Positions 1 through 19,197 are shown, counted from the stretch's first letter. The stretch is 23,538 nucleotides of DNA from Trichinella spiralis (GCA_000181795.3 CM012953.1:1944648-1968185); one strand, 5' to 3'. A program made the numbers and translations. Notes: a model not told the origin generated them from the sequence alone.

Positions 1-1064
1 GAAAGCTAAATAATAAGTCTCGATTCATTTCTTCTTATCCTATCTATGATAAACTACGATAAAAGTAAATAAATTTTTTGATTTCTAAAAAACTGTTTCA
101 GTATTAAAAAAATTATGAATGAGAATAATTTTATTACAATTTAGAACATTATTTTTACAACAAATTACCCATTAAATGATATATTTAATGGTTCAAATTA
201 AATGCGTTTTCTATTTGTCATTTACTCTTGTAATGAAACTTCAAAAAATTGAATAATCGACCATTTTTTTCAGTTAAAAAATATGGAAATTTTTGAATTT
301 ATTGTGACAACCTTATTTTGATTTGAACCTGGTTTAAAAATGTCTTGTTTTTTCAATTTTTTACCAGTTTGTGCATGTTGGACATTTTGGAAAATTTAAT
401 CTTTTTATTAAGTTCTATACCGCCTCCAAACGTTCCTAAAAGTCTCGGTTTATCAATTTTATTTCATCATTTATTTGTTGTTTCGCAAATTTACAAATGC
501 TTTATGATTATTAATAATAATAAATCATTATGAATCATGTGATTGTGACATAGGAATGGCAAAATGAACTTGCACAACCGATTGTTACGTTAAATTTGTT
601 GATAATTTTTCAATAAGCTATTCTATTGTTCGTTTGCATAATGAAAATTTACATTCATGAATATGTAGTATTTGATGGATTTTATATTAAGATTGAATGC
701 TATATTTGCGTAAGGGGCATTTCATTGTCTAAATGTGTGTAAGTCGAGAAAGCATTTCGACCAAATCGACCAAATTCAGAGGTGATAATGATGAGCTGAT
801 AATGAAAAACTGTTGTCAGCAAAAGTATTATAAATGAGAATTTTTGTACATTAAAAATAGCATATGTCATAGCAAAGTGATGATAATTGGATTTATGAGA
901 TGAAATTTGAAAATTCTATGTTGAAATTCAAAAAAGATAATTTCATTACTGAATGAAATTCATCAAAAGATGATAATATTTGAAAAAAAATTATTATGAT
1001 AATAAGAATAATAAAACAAAATAAAAGGATACAATAAAAACAGAATGGGAATGGTGGAGTAAAG

Positions 1065-1100
1065 CAACAAGAAGCCGATGACGTCATCGGTAGCTTGTTG
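1065..1100. promoter_or_regulatory. CRE-centred 36-bp near-palindrome
   Basis: The core CCGATGACGTCATCGG (1075-1090) is a perfect 16-bp palindrome containing the full cAMP-response element TGACGTCA (1079-1086). Three bases outside it on each side sit CAACAAG (1065-1071) and CTTGTTG (1094-1100), exact reverse complements about the same centre. Another CAACAAG at 1105-1111 forms a second inverted pair with CTTGTTG. TGACGTCA is the known binding site of CREB/ATF-type bZIP dimers. Occupancy and target gene are inference; the nearest recognised gene is PKC, about 8.8 kb downstream. Confidence 0.5.
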
Positions 1101-1410
1101 TGCCAACAAGTAGCAATTAAATGGAAGACGTGAGACAGCATTTGCATTATTAAACAAACGACGCAGCAGTTTTGACCGTGTGCGTTTGTTTGAGCGAAAA
1201 ATGAACTTTGTTCACAATTGTAATGCTACTTTCACGAGTTTAAGAATTGGTCGATTCGTTCCAATCAACTGAATATTTTATTTAAAATTCCGCTTAAACT
1301 TTAAAATGCAAACTGATCCATTATTATCATTATCATTCTTCATCCGCATAAGCGGCTTTCATTTTTCAAAATTCTACTCTACATATGCTTTTCCTTTTCT
1401 CTCATTAATC

Positions 1411-1430
1411 CATCATCATCATCATCATCA
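1411..1430. repeat. (CAT)n microsatellite
   Basis: Six to seven uninterrupted CAT units lie in non-coding DNA. They are not in a recognised gene and no function is implied. Confidence 0.9.
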
Positions 1431-2390
1431 CGGATCTCAGCTTCATCTGCGACAATACTCACCTTGAACATTAGCTGCTTCACTTTGAAGGTATATTTGA
1501 TTCAACAGTTGTATTTGTTAAGATAAAGTTAAACAATTACTATACAGCTCATTATTCATTATGCTTTCTCCTTTTTTTTAAATTAATTTCATTAAATACT
1601 TTTTCTGTGTTGTAATAAAAATGAAATTTCTACCAGAATTTATCAATAAAAACTATTTTAATTAAAATAAAAATGTAAATAAAGCCGTTGAGATTTTGAA
1701 CACTTTTTTCGATCACTTAAAACAATCAAACAGCAATAAAAAGCGGTCTAATAAATGAGTAAATTGCTTTTGAAATGAAATTTCCTTTTGTCAATACGAT
1801 GTTCATTTATTTTATTTTTAAATTGTCAGAAAGTGCATTTGTTCAATAAACAACAAAAAGGAAGTTCAATCACAAAGCATAGTAATTCTTTTTTTTTCTT
1901 TTGATTTATTTGATGATAATTATTAAAATATTAAACATGATATTTATGAAAATGAAAAATATTTAACAATCTTGACGTGAAATATTTTTTAAAAAAAAGG
2001 AATTTCATTTTCAGTTATTATTGCATGCTCAACTTGGGTGGGGCATTTTTCACAACATTTGTATCTTTTTCATATTTTGAGATGGAATATGAAAATGAAA
2101 GGTATACACTGCTGCATATTAGCATGCTAAAACAAGCGATAAAACAAAGCAAATTTGTGTATACTTTCACGATCCGTTTGAAATGAATTGTTGAGATTGT
2201 TTTCCCTTCCTCCCCCACCCGGATCGACAGAAAAATTTTATTTTATTAGCATTGATTTGCAATTGGAATAATTTTAATGCAGTTGTTTATTAATGTTTGC
2301 CATTTTTTTTCATTCTATTCAATTCTCGGTCTATTGTACAGTAAGCAAACAAATTTTTTGATAAAGTAAACCAGTAATTTTCATTTCATC

Positions 2391-2408
2391 AATAATAATA
2401 ATAATAAT
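2391..2408. repeat. (AAT)n microsatellite
   Basis: About six AAT units in AT-rich non-coding sequence. The same motif, or its complement ATT, recurs at several other places in this window. Confidence 0.85.
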
Positions 2409-3723
2409 GAAGAAACGTTTTATTAAAAAAATATAATAATTTTTCTATTTCACTTTCATTTGATCATATCTTGAAGTTTAATTATTCCCGCTTGGGCAAT
2501 TGACAAAAATCAATTTCCATATTTGTTGGTAACAGTTATAAAACAACTGGAAAAAATTGTTTAAAAGTATTACAATTTACAATATCTGCAACTGAAGATA
2601 TTATTATTTTAAAAAATGATTCATATTTAAATAATAAATGCATTTATTAGAACTGTTTGAACATTTGGAAAATTTCTGACGCTCGCTTGATGACTAGGCT
2701 CGGCTAAGCTGAGTTAAATTAGCTAAAAAGCGTGGGCAAGTTTCACGTCACATTCAACGTTTTAAACAAAATATCACAATTCAAGCTTTGGTGTGCTATT
2801 TTCTTTTTGTTTCAAATGTGCAATTTTCAATCATCGCTGCAAAGCTTAAATGATAAACAAACGCTGCTTACGTGATTTCTTTTTTATTTTTAATTTAAAT
2901 AAAATATTATTTCAATTATCAATAATAGTTTTAAAAGATTGTTAATCTTTTACAGTAATCCACGAAATTAAAAAAAACATAATTTCTTTTTCCTCAGTTC
3001 AATTCTAATTGATAAATTAGGACGCGTAGGCGGAAAGAATTTTAAACAACGACGCAATCAACAAACCGTTTTAAAGAATTAAAAAAAATAATTTTAATAT
3101 TTTATCAGTTATTTTTATTTTAATAATAAATTTCTGTTGAAATTCAAAAATAAGCTCATTTTGATAAGTTTTTCAAGTTAGACTTTTTGGTGATTTTCAA
3201 AATTCTAACTGCACGTTTACAGCGTCTTCTGCACTGCACAAACAACCAGTTGATTGCAAACAGAATGTAACGTGAATAATGTTTGCTCATCGAAAGCATC
3301 TTGCTATTTATCTTTGACAATCTTATCAATATGATAATTATAATAATGGAATGTTTAAATTATGAATTTCATTTTCCAGAAAAAATATTAATATTGGAAA
3401 TTCAAACAAATTTTCATGCAAATTTCTACATTTGAATTATTTTCAAAAAAAAATTAATAAAAAGGAAATTTTAAATGAGAAAATTTTCATCAACTACCGT
3501 CGATCGGTTGTTTCGATGCATTTGATTTAGTGTTTGTTGCAATTTATTGAATAAAAAAATGTACACTTGTAAATTTAAATAATGCATCGTCTTCTTTTAG
3601 AAAATTTATTTCTGTTATTGACTGCTGGCAAAACCAAAATAAATTAAAAAAATATTTTTTGCAATAATGAATAAAAAAATTGATTTTCATTTCATAGAAA
3701 AAAATACGTATAATATGTAGCTG

Positions 3724-3740
3724 TTATTATTATTATTATT
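3724..3740. repeat. (ATT)n microsatellite
   Basis: About five to six ATT units in non-coding DNA. Confidence 0.85.
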
Positions 3741-3913
3741 CTAAGTGCTATTTTAATCATTAAAAATATTTATCAATTTCTCATTTGAATGAATAATTTT
3801 AAAAAAGCTTCAAAAATGAACACACGCTGCGGGTGTTTTGTCAATCATCCGCTGCTCTGATAATTTAAATGCGGAAATAATAACTCGACATTAAATAAAC
3901 ATAAATATTTGCT

Positions 3914-3931
3914 CTAATAATAATAATAATT
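3914..3931. repeat. (TAA)n microsatellite
   Basis: About six TAA units in non-coding DNA. Confidence 0.85.
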
Positions 3932-4068
3932 CCTGGTTTTTTTAAAGAAAATATATTTTCGCGTGCATTTGTGCAAAGATTTCACAGTAATAAAAGCATT
4001 AGCATTTTGGGGCTAAACATTTATTTATGTAGTAAAGTTGTGATATTTTGAAAAGCTTGCGATATGAC

Positions 4069-4095
4069 TATTATTATTATTGTTGTTGTTGTTAT
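4069..4095. repeat. Compound (ATT)n(GTT)n microsatellite
   Basis: A run of ATT units passes directly into GTT units, a compound triplet repeat that probably arose by a point change followed by slippage. Confidence 0.85.
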
Positions 4096-4652
4096 TCAAC
4101 TTGATGCATACTGAATGCAATTTCAAAGCGAAACTATTTAAAATGATTTGAAATCAGCCATCGATTGCTTCACACTGGTCTGTGATAATATTTATCAGCT
4201 TGCATGTCAATTGTTTTCACTTGTCATTTCCCCATTTCAATGTGTATAGATATATAAATATATTTGCATATGCATCTCCTCGGTGTGGCGTTTGTGTGTG
4301 TGTTTATGTTAACAGAAAACATCATTTCCAGCTCAGATTAAAATATTTTCACAATCTGATGCTCAGGATGAATATGCAAACAATTTTTTTTTATCAATTT
4401 TATTTTTACAATCTACTGTTGAAAATTATTCGACAAAAAACATAATTAATAGAATTATGTTTTTGAATATTTTCCAACAGTATTGTTGTTCGAGTGAAGT
4501 TTTTTTTTGTTTTACAACTTGACTGATGTTAAATTATTTTTGTCGCATTAATTGCTGTAAACAATTACAAATTATATTATTGTTCATTGAACGATTGTTG
4601 AAAGTATAAATAAATTGATATTGATTGATTAGGAATTGAATTTATACTGTCG

Positions 4653-4675
4653 TATTATTATTATTATTATTGTTA
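4653..4675. repeat. (ATT)n microsatellite
   Basis: About seven ATT units, ending with a GTT variant. Confidence 0.85.
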
Positions 4676-5143
4676 TGAATTTATGGCCAAAAAAAATAAA
4701 TGAATTTCCACTACAGATTTATGACCTTTCAAATCGATAGCCGCAGCCTAATGGAAATGCGACTTTGATCTTTTGACTTTTCTCAATTGTTGAGTTTGAT
4801 CTTTTTTTTCACTCCTTCGACAATGTTTATTTGTTATGTGATTTATTTTAATAATATTTTTCTTTTTCCGAACAAAAAAGAAAAATTTATGGATAGTAAT
4901 AATAATTGAATTATATAAAATGAAAGGAAATTATTCGAAACAGAACGATGAAATGAAAAACAAAACAATTTTGTAATGAACGTTTCGCCTTTGTCATGTA
5001 GAAGATAGTTTTTATTATTATGCGAAATTCAATTTCACGTTTATATTTAAAATGAGAAATTATTAAATTTTCAACAACTTTAATATTGACCAAATAATTT
5101 ACAGCAGAAATTTGAATAAAGTACAAAAATATTGTTGTTTCAA

Positions 5144-5177
5144 TGTTGTGTTGTTGTTGTTGTTGTTGTGGTTGTTG
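5144..5177. repeat. (GTT)n microsatellite
   Basis: About eleven GTT-type units with minor interruptions, immediately upstream of the GC-richer island. It is among the longest simple repeats in the window. Confidence 0.85.
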
Positions 5178-5189
5178 ATTTCATTTATT

Positions 5190-5580
5190 TTAAAAATTTT
5201 CCGCTATCCATCTATTCGGGAAGCCATATTTGGCGGTTGATCTGTTCATTGGAACCTCTTGATTAAGCCGAGACCTCTAATTGACGAACAGCAGTTGATT
5301 TAAATAGATTAACGCTTAACAAGCGCCTATATGAACTGAGCGGATTCACAGGACCGCCCACTTATGGGCTGGTCGATCGTCTGAGCTTCAAGATAACTTG
5401 ATCACCGCGATCAGTTTTAAAAAGCTTCGTTACGCTTGATGATCGATTATTATTTATTTGGGCAGTTCGATCGAGAGCAGCTTAATTGATTTCAACCAGG
5501 CTGCTGCATGTTCCTCTTATTAAAATGGCAGCTCAAGCTGAAGCTGAGAGAGACACTTTCCGGCTGACCGGAAAATTGGA
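5190..5580. promoter_or_regulatory. GC-richer hairpin-rich island (candidate promoter, first exon or ncRNA)
   Basis: This block stands out from the surrounding AT-rich DNA by higher GC and repeated CGATC/GATCG words. It opens with a perfect CArg-box match CCATATTTGG (5224-5233), the consensus for SRF/MEF2-class MADS factors. It then holds three short potential hairpins: about 5353-5378 (GACC..GCCCA with TGGGC..GGTC, one bulged base), about 5388-5401 (TCAAG/CTTGA) and about 5397-5411 (TGATC/GATCA). Near its end an ATG at 5525 opens a 30-codon frame beginning MAAQAEAERDTFRL and ending at a TGA at 5615. A GTAAAG donor-like site lies inside that frame. A far-upstream promoter and first exon of the PKC gene, or a structured non-coding RNA, are the main possibilities. 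Neither is proven. Confidence 0.35.
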
Positions 5581-8255
5581 CAAATTAAATAGTAAAGAAG
5601 CAGAATCTGAGGGTTGAAATGGTGGTCAATTGAACATCCAATGCAATCCGAACTACAAACGCGCTCACAATTCTCTTACTTGACAAAGTTTGACAAAGTT
5701 CCACTTCCACATTGTACAGACAAAAAAACCTGTATTTTCCACTTTTCCAAAACAAAGGCCACGTCATCAAAAAAGTACGTTCCAACAGTAAGACTGTATT
5801 TTTCAAGTTGTACTGTAATTAGAAAAAAAAGTTTCACCCCTACACTCAGTGGAAAAAAAACAATTTCCACTTTTAATTTTTTATCATAAAAATATTTCCT
5901 AAACGTGTTTTGCAAATACTTGTTTTTTTTTTATAATTAATAAGGTTGAAATTAATTTTGTCATTTTTAATCAATCACATCAACATGATAGCATCAACAA
6001 CTCTTAACTTGCTCTTAATTTTTATCAAAAGAACTTTTTCAATTAAACTCTTCAAAAAAGTATTCATTGCAGAATTTCAGTTTCTTCCTTGTTCAAATTT
6101 CGAATAAAGTGAAACATTTTCATTGAACATGCTCAATCAAATAAAAATAAATATCAATAATTAAACAAATAAATAATTTATTTATTAACATTTTAAAAAT
6201 TATTTTCATTTTGTGAAACAATTGTATACAACTCGATTCAATGTCACGATTGCATTTGTCCAATTTATCGTGCAATCATCATAATTTCTTCATTCGGTTA
6301 CGCATATTCAGAATAAATGACTAATCACGCATCCGTGATAGGTAATAAATATCACTTTTCACATTTTTATGCAAATCTATACAACATAAATAATAATAAT
6401 TTCATACTGTAATGAAATTGACATTTCAACTTTGGTTTGGTCAAATTGAGTAATATATGTTTTTTATAATAATATATATGCACTAGTTGATGACTGTGGT
6501 TGTCAATTTTCGGCATTTTGCAAAAGCGATCTCTTAATTCGTGCATTATTCAGAACTTATTTGTCTGTTTTGCTCTACAAAATAAATTTAATACAATTTC
6601 TTTGAACTGGAAATGTTCAGTTTTTGTATTAATCAAAAGTGAACACTTGTCATTGAAAATAGCATACATGAGAACAAATAATGCGAATGATTTTGTGCAA
6701 ATTTCTACTCTCTCATTCTCATCTGTGAAGGTAAGGTTAATTTAATGAAAATAATTATTTTTTAATTCACTCGCGTCATAATGTAAGTTTTACAAGTTGA
6801 ATTTCCGATTTGATACACTTCTCAAGTCAAAGCATTTGGATAGAAATAAAATTTTTGTAAATTACCAATAACATAAACGGATATTCAAGTGATATTCAAC
6901 TTTATAATTTCCATAACCTCGAAAACAATTGTATATTGCAAATTTGAAAAAGAATTATAGCAACAATTTTCAAAAAACACATTGTTATTTTTAATAGTTT
7001 ATTGGTCATGATTACTATAATGAGAAATAATAATGAATTTATACATTTTTTTCCTTCGATAAATTTGAAATCTTTTTGTTGTTGTTTTTTATTAACCAAA
7101 TTGTCAATTCATATTCAAAAAAAATAATAATGATATCATTCCCTATATCATAATAAAGTATTCAAATTTATGAACTAATTTTTTTCAGTTCTTTTTTTAG
7201 ATATCTTGTTTTCATGATAAAATACATATTTCTATTTTATAATTTACTAATTTTATTCCTTACATGTGTTTAAAATAATAAATTATATTTGAAATACACT
7301 GATTTATGATTTATGTTTTAAAAAATCAAATAAATATAACTTATTTAAAGGATACTGACATTCTGAAAGCTCATTTAATATTTTTAACGTTCCTCAGATT
7401 GTGTTTTAAATAACCAATGCTATAAAGTTGAACTGTACAAGCAGCTTTTTAATTGCAATGTTTAATTTCATTCAAATGATGAGTTAGCACAAGTTGTTTT
7501 GTTGATTTTTCTTTCTTTTCAATTGCCCTGTTAGCAATATTAGCAATAATTGTAAATTTTATGAAAACAGCAGTCACATTTTTAATATCCTTAATAAATT
7601 AGTTCATTAACGTAACAGATTAATGGAATGGAACATTTGATATTGAAAAATGCAATATATCTGAGAAAATTTGATTATTTTACTTACTGATCATGTTTAT
7701 TTTCATGTGAGTTTATAATTTTGCAGATGAACATCAATTCTGAATCTATTATGTGTATATCACTGTTTGTTGCTCTTTGTTTTTAATTCAATGCATTTGC
7801 ATGTCAATTTATTAAAATTTCTAAATTGGAGAAAATTTCATGAAACTTTTTAAAATGTTGCTCAATGTTATCATGCAGTATTAACACTGATTTTTCACAT
7901 TCTATTTTGTTAGCACTTGCTTCTTTGAAGTGCGTCTAAACATTTTTTACTTATTAAATAAATATATAATCATAAATTCATAGACATTAAAATAAATATG
8001 ATATGATACATGTGTATTTTAAAAAATCAAAAAGTTGCACATTATTCTTTAGATTTGATACGTACATTTCTTTTGTAAAAATTAATTTTCAATAATTTTC
8101 AAAGTGATAAAGTTAGTATAACAGCACTTTTCAAATGACATTGCGTTGAATCGATGGATTTTGCTTGCGAGGGAAAGGTTGCATGCCAAAATTTTGCACA
8201 TCTAATGGATCGCATGTCAAAGTACACAGAAACAAAAGTCTAGCTGAGGAACAAG

Positions 8256-8275
8256 CAGCTTTTATGAGAAAGCTG
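8256..8275. other. Small perfect hairpin
   Basis: CAGCTTT (8256-8262) and AAAGCTG (8269-8275) form a perfect 7-bp stem around a 6-base loop. It sits in a locally GC-richer patch (about 8150-8345) within AT-rich non-coding DNA. It is too short for a miRNA precursor by itself, and no function is assigned. Confidence 0.3.
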
Positions 8276-9770
8276 ACTCCGTTTTACAAATAAATTTGCA
8301 TTTCAACTGTGCAGAATAATTTGTCATTTTTACATAGAGATACGGATCAAATGACACATTGCAACGCTCTTTTTTGACAAATATTCCATTTTTCCCGATT
8401 GCAGTAAAATGGGAAAAGATTTTGATGGAAAAATTAACTGTTTAAATATATTTTAAAGCATACTTAATTTTATTTTAAAACTATTTGACAAAGTTGTTTA
8501 AACATCTTTACTCAATAAAATAATACAGTAGTAAGTAATATATATATTTTGAATTTTTAATTGACTGAATTACTAAAATATATTCCTATAAATTTATTAC
8601 ATCACAATTTAATCAATGATCTACTTATTTTCTTTTTCTAAAATTCAAATATTTTTTAATAAAAAATTTTCCATTTAAATGATGCTGTTTTTTGCATTTT
8701 AAAAATTCAGCTTACGTAAGTGAAAAGTATACGAAACTGAATTGAATAATCAATTTTTTATTTTTGAAAAATACGTTATTACTCACGCTGATAATTATTA
8801 ATTATTTTATAATAGTTATTAAAAATGAACATCAACGTGGTATAATTTTAAAAATATCTTGACGTTTTCCAGTGATATTTTTCAAAATGATGCTGTCAAA
8901 TAGAAGTGGTGCTTCTTTCTTGAACCAAGTTATAATTTTTCCCAGAAAAAGCACTGATGATAATTTTGACACTTCGTATAATGATGACGTGTTTTTGTTT
9001 TTATTATTTTTTTATTCATAAAAATAAAAAATTTTCACCTTAAAACTTGCTTGTAGGCTTTAAGTTTTAGTTACTATCCGTGATTTGATCAATCACTGAT
9101 CACCAATCTATATGCTTACTGTTTACAATTTGAATATTTCATGCTATTGTTGTTTTCATTCAATTTCAATTGCGGCTAACTTGACACCAACCAATATTAA
9201 AAGTAGGCTAATATGCTGAGAGCTGTTCTAATCAGTATTATCTCACTCGATTAACCTGATTCCAATGAAGCTTTGAGCGAAGTTTATAAAGTTTATATTA
9301 TTTTGAATGAATCCAATATTTCAGTTATTTTTTTGATAAGCACTTTCCCTATTGAACATAATCTCATCTGCATTGTTCTGTTGTTTGGTTTGTTGAAATT
9401 TATTCTTTTTCGTTTGGCTTAATATAAATAATGTGAATGGTAAATTGGTTAATATCTGATACATATCTTTCAAAATTTGATGTTTAACATTTGTTTGGTT
9501 GAAAATTTTATTAGTTACAACCTAATAATAGATGAACTTAGTTAGACAAATTGTATTAATTTAAAAATGCGTGGCAAAACTTAATTTCTCTTTAATGTAA
9601 TAAAGTTATTTATATTTAGCTAATACCAACAAATATCACGAGCAAATTAAATTATATTAAGAGTAATTGAATTTAAAAGAAAAAACAATTGCATTTTGCA
9701 ATATTTAGAATGTTAATTATAATTTATTTAATTTGATTTTGATGAAATAACTTATAATGTTGAACTTGTG

Positions 9771-9886
9771 CTTTCAGCAACTTTACCATTAAGTAATATA
9801 GCAATAGAAGAAGAAGAAGTGATTACAACGCCGGAAGGAAACGTCATTAGAAACAAAGCTAATATAACTGGCTGATTGCTAGAAAA
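9771..9886 (+). promoter_or_regulatory. Acceptor and 5' UTR of the PKC mRNA
   Basis: A T-rich acceptor, GTGCTTTCAG, ends at 9777, 109 nt before the PKC start codon. The sequence between is compositionally richer than its surroundings and contains an in-frame TAA at 9860-9862, so coding cannot begin further upstream in this exon. It could receive a spliced leader, as is common in nematodes, or a cis-spliced upstream non-coding exon. A second possible acceptor (GATTGCTAG) lies at 9874-9882, almost at the ATG. Which is used cannot be told from sequence. Confidence 0.45.
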
Positions 9887-17151
<7,265 letters not shown>

Positions 17152-17984
17152 TACAACTGCCGCCAATTTTTACATTTTTGCTTTTTCATTCATTTGCACA
17201 AATCAATTGTGTAATTTGTCAAGAAATTTTTTGTTTATCATCATTTACTTACTTCATTCATACTGTACAGTGCAAACACCACAACGCTTTTTTTTTGCTT
17301 TGACATGTTCTTCAGTCAGCGGCACATCGAAAATTGTTTTCTTGCAAAATTGCTACTAAATTGATTATTCCAGAAAAGAGAACCAATCTTCCAAACTATT
17401 TATTTGTACATGTTTTCTCTATATTTATTTTTTGTATTTATAATACCGTTCATTTCATCACTCATCATCATCACTTTTCATTACTATTCTTTTGTAATCT
17501 TGTCAAATTAAACTAAAAAAAGCGATCCTTTCATTCATGCTGTGAACATTACATGATAAACATTAATTTCATTAAAAGTTTACTTGTACGGCTGGTCTGG
17601 CAAGTGATAGCACATTTCATTTATTCGAGCTTTTTAGGAATTGATCATTTATTTCAATTTAATTTCATCCTTTTTCGTTCAATTATATTATTGCCCTGCA
17701 ACACTGACCAGAGAAATAAATAACGAATGCATTCATCGTTCAACTTGCTTGCTCTACAAGCATTTAAATCAAGCAAACTATTCAAATATAAATTACATTT
17801 TATAACGTAATTCTGCTACATTTGAGAAAAAAAATTTATAAAAGATTACAAAATCTATTGCCATATAGCGCTAACCTGATGCCATATGCATAAACAACTG
17901 ATATATATATATATAAATATCAACATCAATATTTAATTTAAATGTACTTTCAAGAAGAGTTAAATAACCCAGTTTAGCAGCTTG
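17152..17984. other. Convergent 3' UTR region between PKC and the METTL23-like gene
   Basis: The two genes end facing each other about 830 nt apart. On the + strand a canonical AATAAA lies at 17715-17720, about 565 nt after the PKC stop, with ATTAAA variants earlier at about 17506 and 17571. On the minus strand an ATTAAA at 17937-17932 follows the METTL23-like stop by about 50 nt. A TA-repeat sits at about 17900-17916. No gene was seen between the two stops. Confidence 0.65.
17715..17720 (+). terminator. Candidate PKC polyadenylation signal
   Basis: This is the first canonical AATAAA found on the + strand after the PKC stop codon, giving a 3' UTR of roughly 0.6 kb. Nearer ATTAAA variants could be used instead. 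Confidence 0.45.
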
Positions 17985-19035
17985 TTAAATCGACGTCGTC
18001 GAAAGAAAAATTTTGCCAATGAAAAAAGTTTTCTCTTCTAACGACATCAGCAGTTCGCATTTTAAATTATATTGCCTTAAGAGAGGTTCGATCGTCCAGT
18101 TTGAGCTAAAAATAATTTCAAACAAAAACAATTATTTAAAAATATTGCAATTTTAACAACGTGCATAAAGCTCTGGTTCTTTATCAATTACCAGTTGAGT
18201 AAAATTCAAACAAAACTACTCATTTTATATTGTCAAACTGCACTCAATTCAAGAGCAACTCATAAATATATCGCTGTTTGTTGTTAAACTTTAAAATTAT
18301 AATGCAAGATTGAATTTCCTAAATACAGCTTTTATGTCAAATATTAGTGTAATTCATTATAAATTAATTGTACAAGTTAGAACGCATTATATAATGTATT
18401 ATTGAAATTATATTTCAAGCATAATTTAAATTCGAACAATACAAAGTAAATAAATGACTTTCTTTCGATTTTGGTAAGAAAAGTAAGCACAGGCATCAGG
18501 ATTTCGTTCTAACAGAACAGATATAGTGAATGCAACGTCTTCAAATACTAAAAATGAATCATTAAGATTTTGTTGAATTGTATAGCTATTTACTTACCAT
18601 TTGGATCGTAAAAGCAGTCTGATAATAGTAAAATGTCAAATGAAGGCAAACTAAAAAGGTTATCATCGGCAACACCCCAAATCAGAGTTCTGTACTGTGT
18701 ATGCTCAGAGACACCATTGATCATGCAGTTTTGAAGAGCTAAGTTTTTAACTGTACCATTTTTAGAGTGATCTGTTAATATAACAAATTTAGCATCACAT
18801 TTAGCAGCCACAATAGATACTAAACCGGTTCCAGCACCTAACTAAAGATAACATTGAAATGGAATGAATCTATTTTACAAAAAAAATTACTGATAATAAC
18901 CTCTAGGATGGTTTTCCCACGAAAAGCTTCGATGTTTGAAATGATATAACTAGAAAGCACTTCTGCACAAGGCCATACATGAAGACCATAATCTTCTTCC
19001 TTTTCGCCTTTGGTCCATTTTGATGCTGTTGCCAT
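17985..19035 (-). CDS. METTL23-like family-16 protein methyltransferase
   Basis: This is an S-adenosylmethionine-dependent methyltransferase. The family member METTL23 is known as a nuclear protein (histone H3) arginine methyltransferase. Exons, in gene order on the minus strand, are 19035-18901 (45 codons, MATASKWTKGEKEEDYG...), 18841-18598, 18547 to about 18462, and 18105-17985. The entry motif YGLHVWPCAEVLSS, SAM motif I LEGAGTGL-type (LE joined to LGAGTGLVSI across the first intron), the acidic ILTDHS strand, LLLSDCFYDPN and FEDVAFTISVLLERNP all align in order with remembered METTL23. The last exon, SNWTIEPLLRQYNLKCELL, matches the family's DWSLEALLYKWDMKC block. It ends shortly after, so the C-terminus looks shorter than in vertebrates. 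The junction from exon 3 to exon 4 is odd: no GT lies in the phase needed. A TTTTAG acceptor at 19082-19083 marks the 5' UTR. Family confidence is high; the exact C-terminal structure is not settled. Confidence 0.82.
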
Positions 19036-19080
19036 TATAAAGCAAATGAAAAAAATTTCATTTAACTTCACTTTGCATAT

Positions 19081-19197
19081 ACTAAAATGCATACATAAAA
19101 CAAATTAATAATAATCATCTTCCACAACTTTTGAGAAAAATTATTTACGATTTCACCATAAACAATTTATTAATAGTTTTATGAGATAAATATATTA
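19081..19197 (-). promoter_or_regulatory. Operon-like intercistronic region
   Basis: Read on the minus strand, an upstream open frame stops at 19195-19197. An AATAAA follows at 19171-19166, and a TTTTAG acceptor then starts the METTL23-like 5' UTR at 19081, 46 nt before its ATG. The stop-to-acceptor spacing of about 115 nt fits the short intercistronic gaps known from nematode operons, where the downstream mRNA receives a spliced leader. The 5' UTR includes a six-codon upstream frame (ATG at 19079). Trans-splicing is inference. Confidence 0.4.

Larger units (their letters stand above)
1..9777. other. AT-rich upstream region without a convincing gene
   Basis: This stretch of nearly 10 kb holds only short, AT-biased open frames in which Phe, Ile, Leu, Asn and Lys dominate. 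None shows a recognisable domain or a set of exons that join in frame. Seen directly are triplet microsatellites, a CRE-centred palindrome near 1.08 kb, a GC-richer island at about 5.2-5.6 kb and a strong isolated splice-donor match (GAAG|GTAAGG) at 6730/6731. It lies upstream of the PKC gene in the same orientation. I infer regulatory DNA, possibly with non-coding or alternative first exons. It could equally be plain intergenic sequence. No tRNA, rRNA or spliced-leader gene was recognised. Confidence 0.6.

Noticed and set aside
893-1157. Minus-strand open frames of 84 and 64 codons
   Set aside because: They are hydrophobic, AT-driven composition with overlapping frames and no splice support or domain, and they overlap the palindromic CRE region.
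4182-4445. Plus-strand frame of 87 codons
   Set aside because: It crosses a GT dinucleotide repeat and a poly-T tract. Composition is that of translated AT-rich DNA and no motif was recognised.
5585-5915. Overlapping frames on both strands, 73-91 codons, with a tandem TTGACAAAGT pair near 5682-5701
   Set aside because: Both strands are open to a similar extent, with no family resemblance, no consistent exon structure and no terminal repeats that would mark a transposon.
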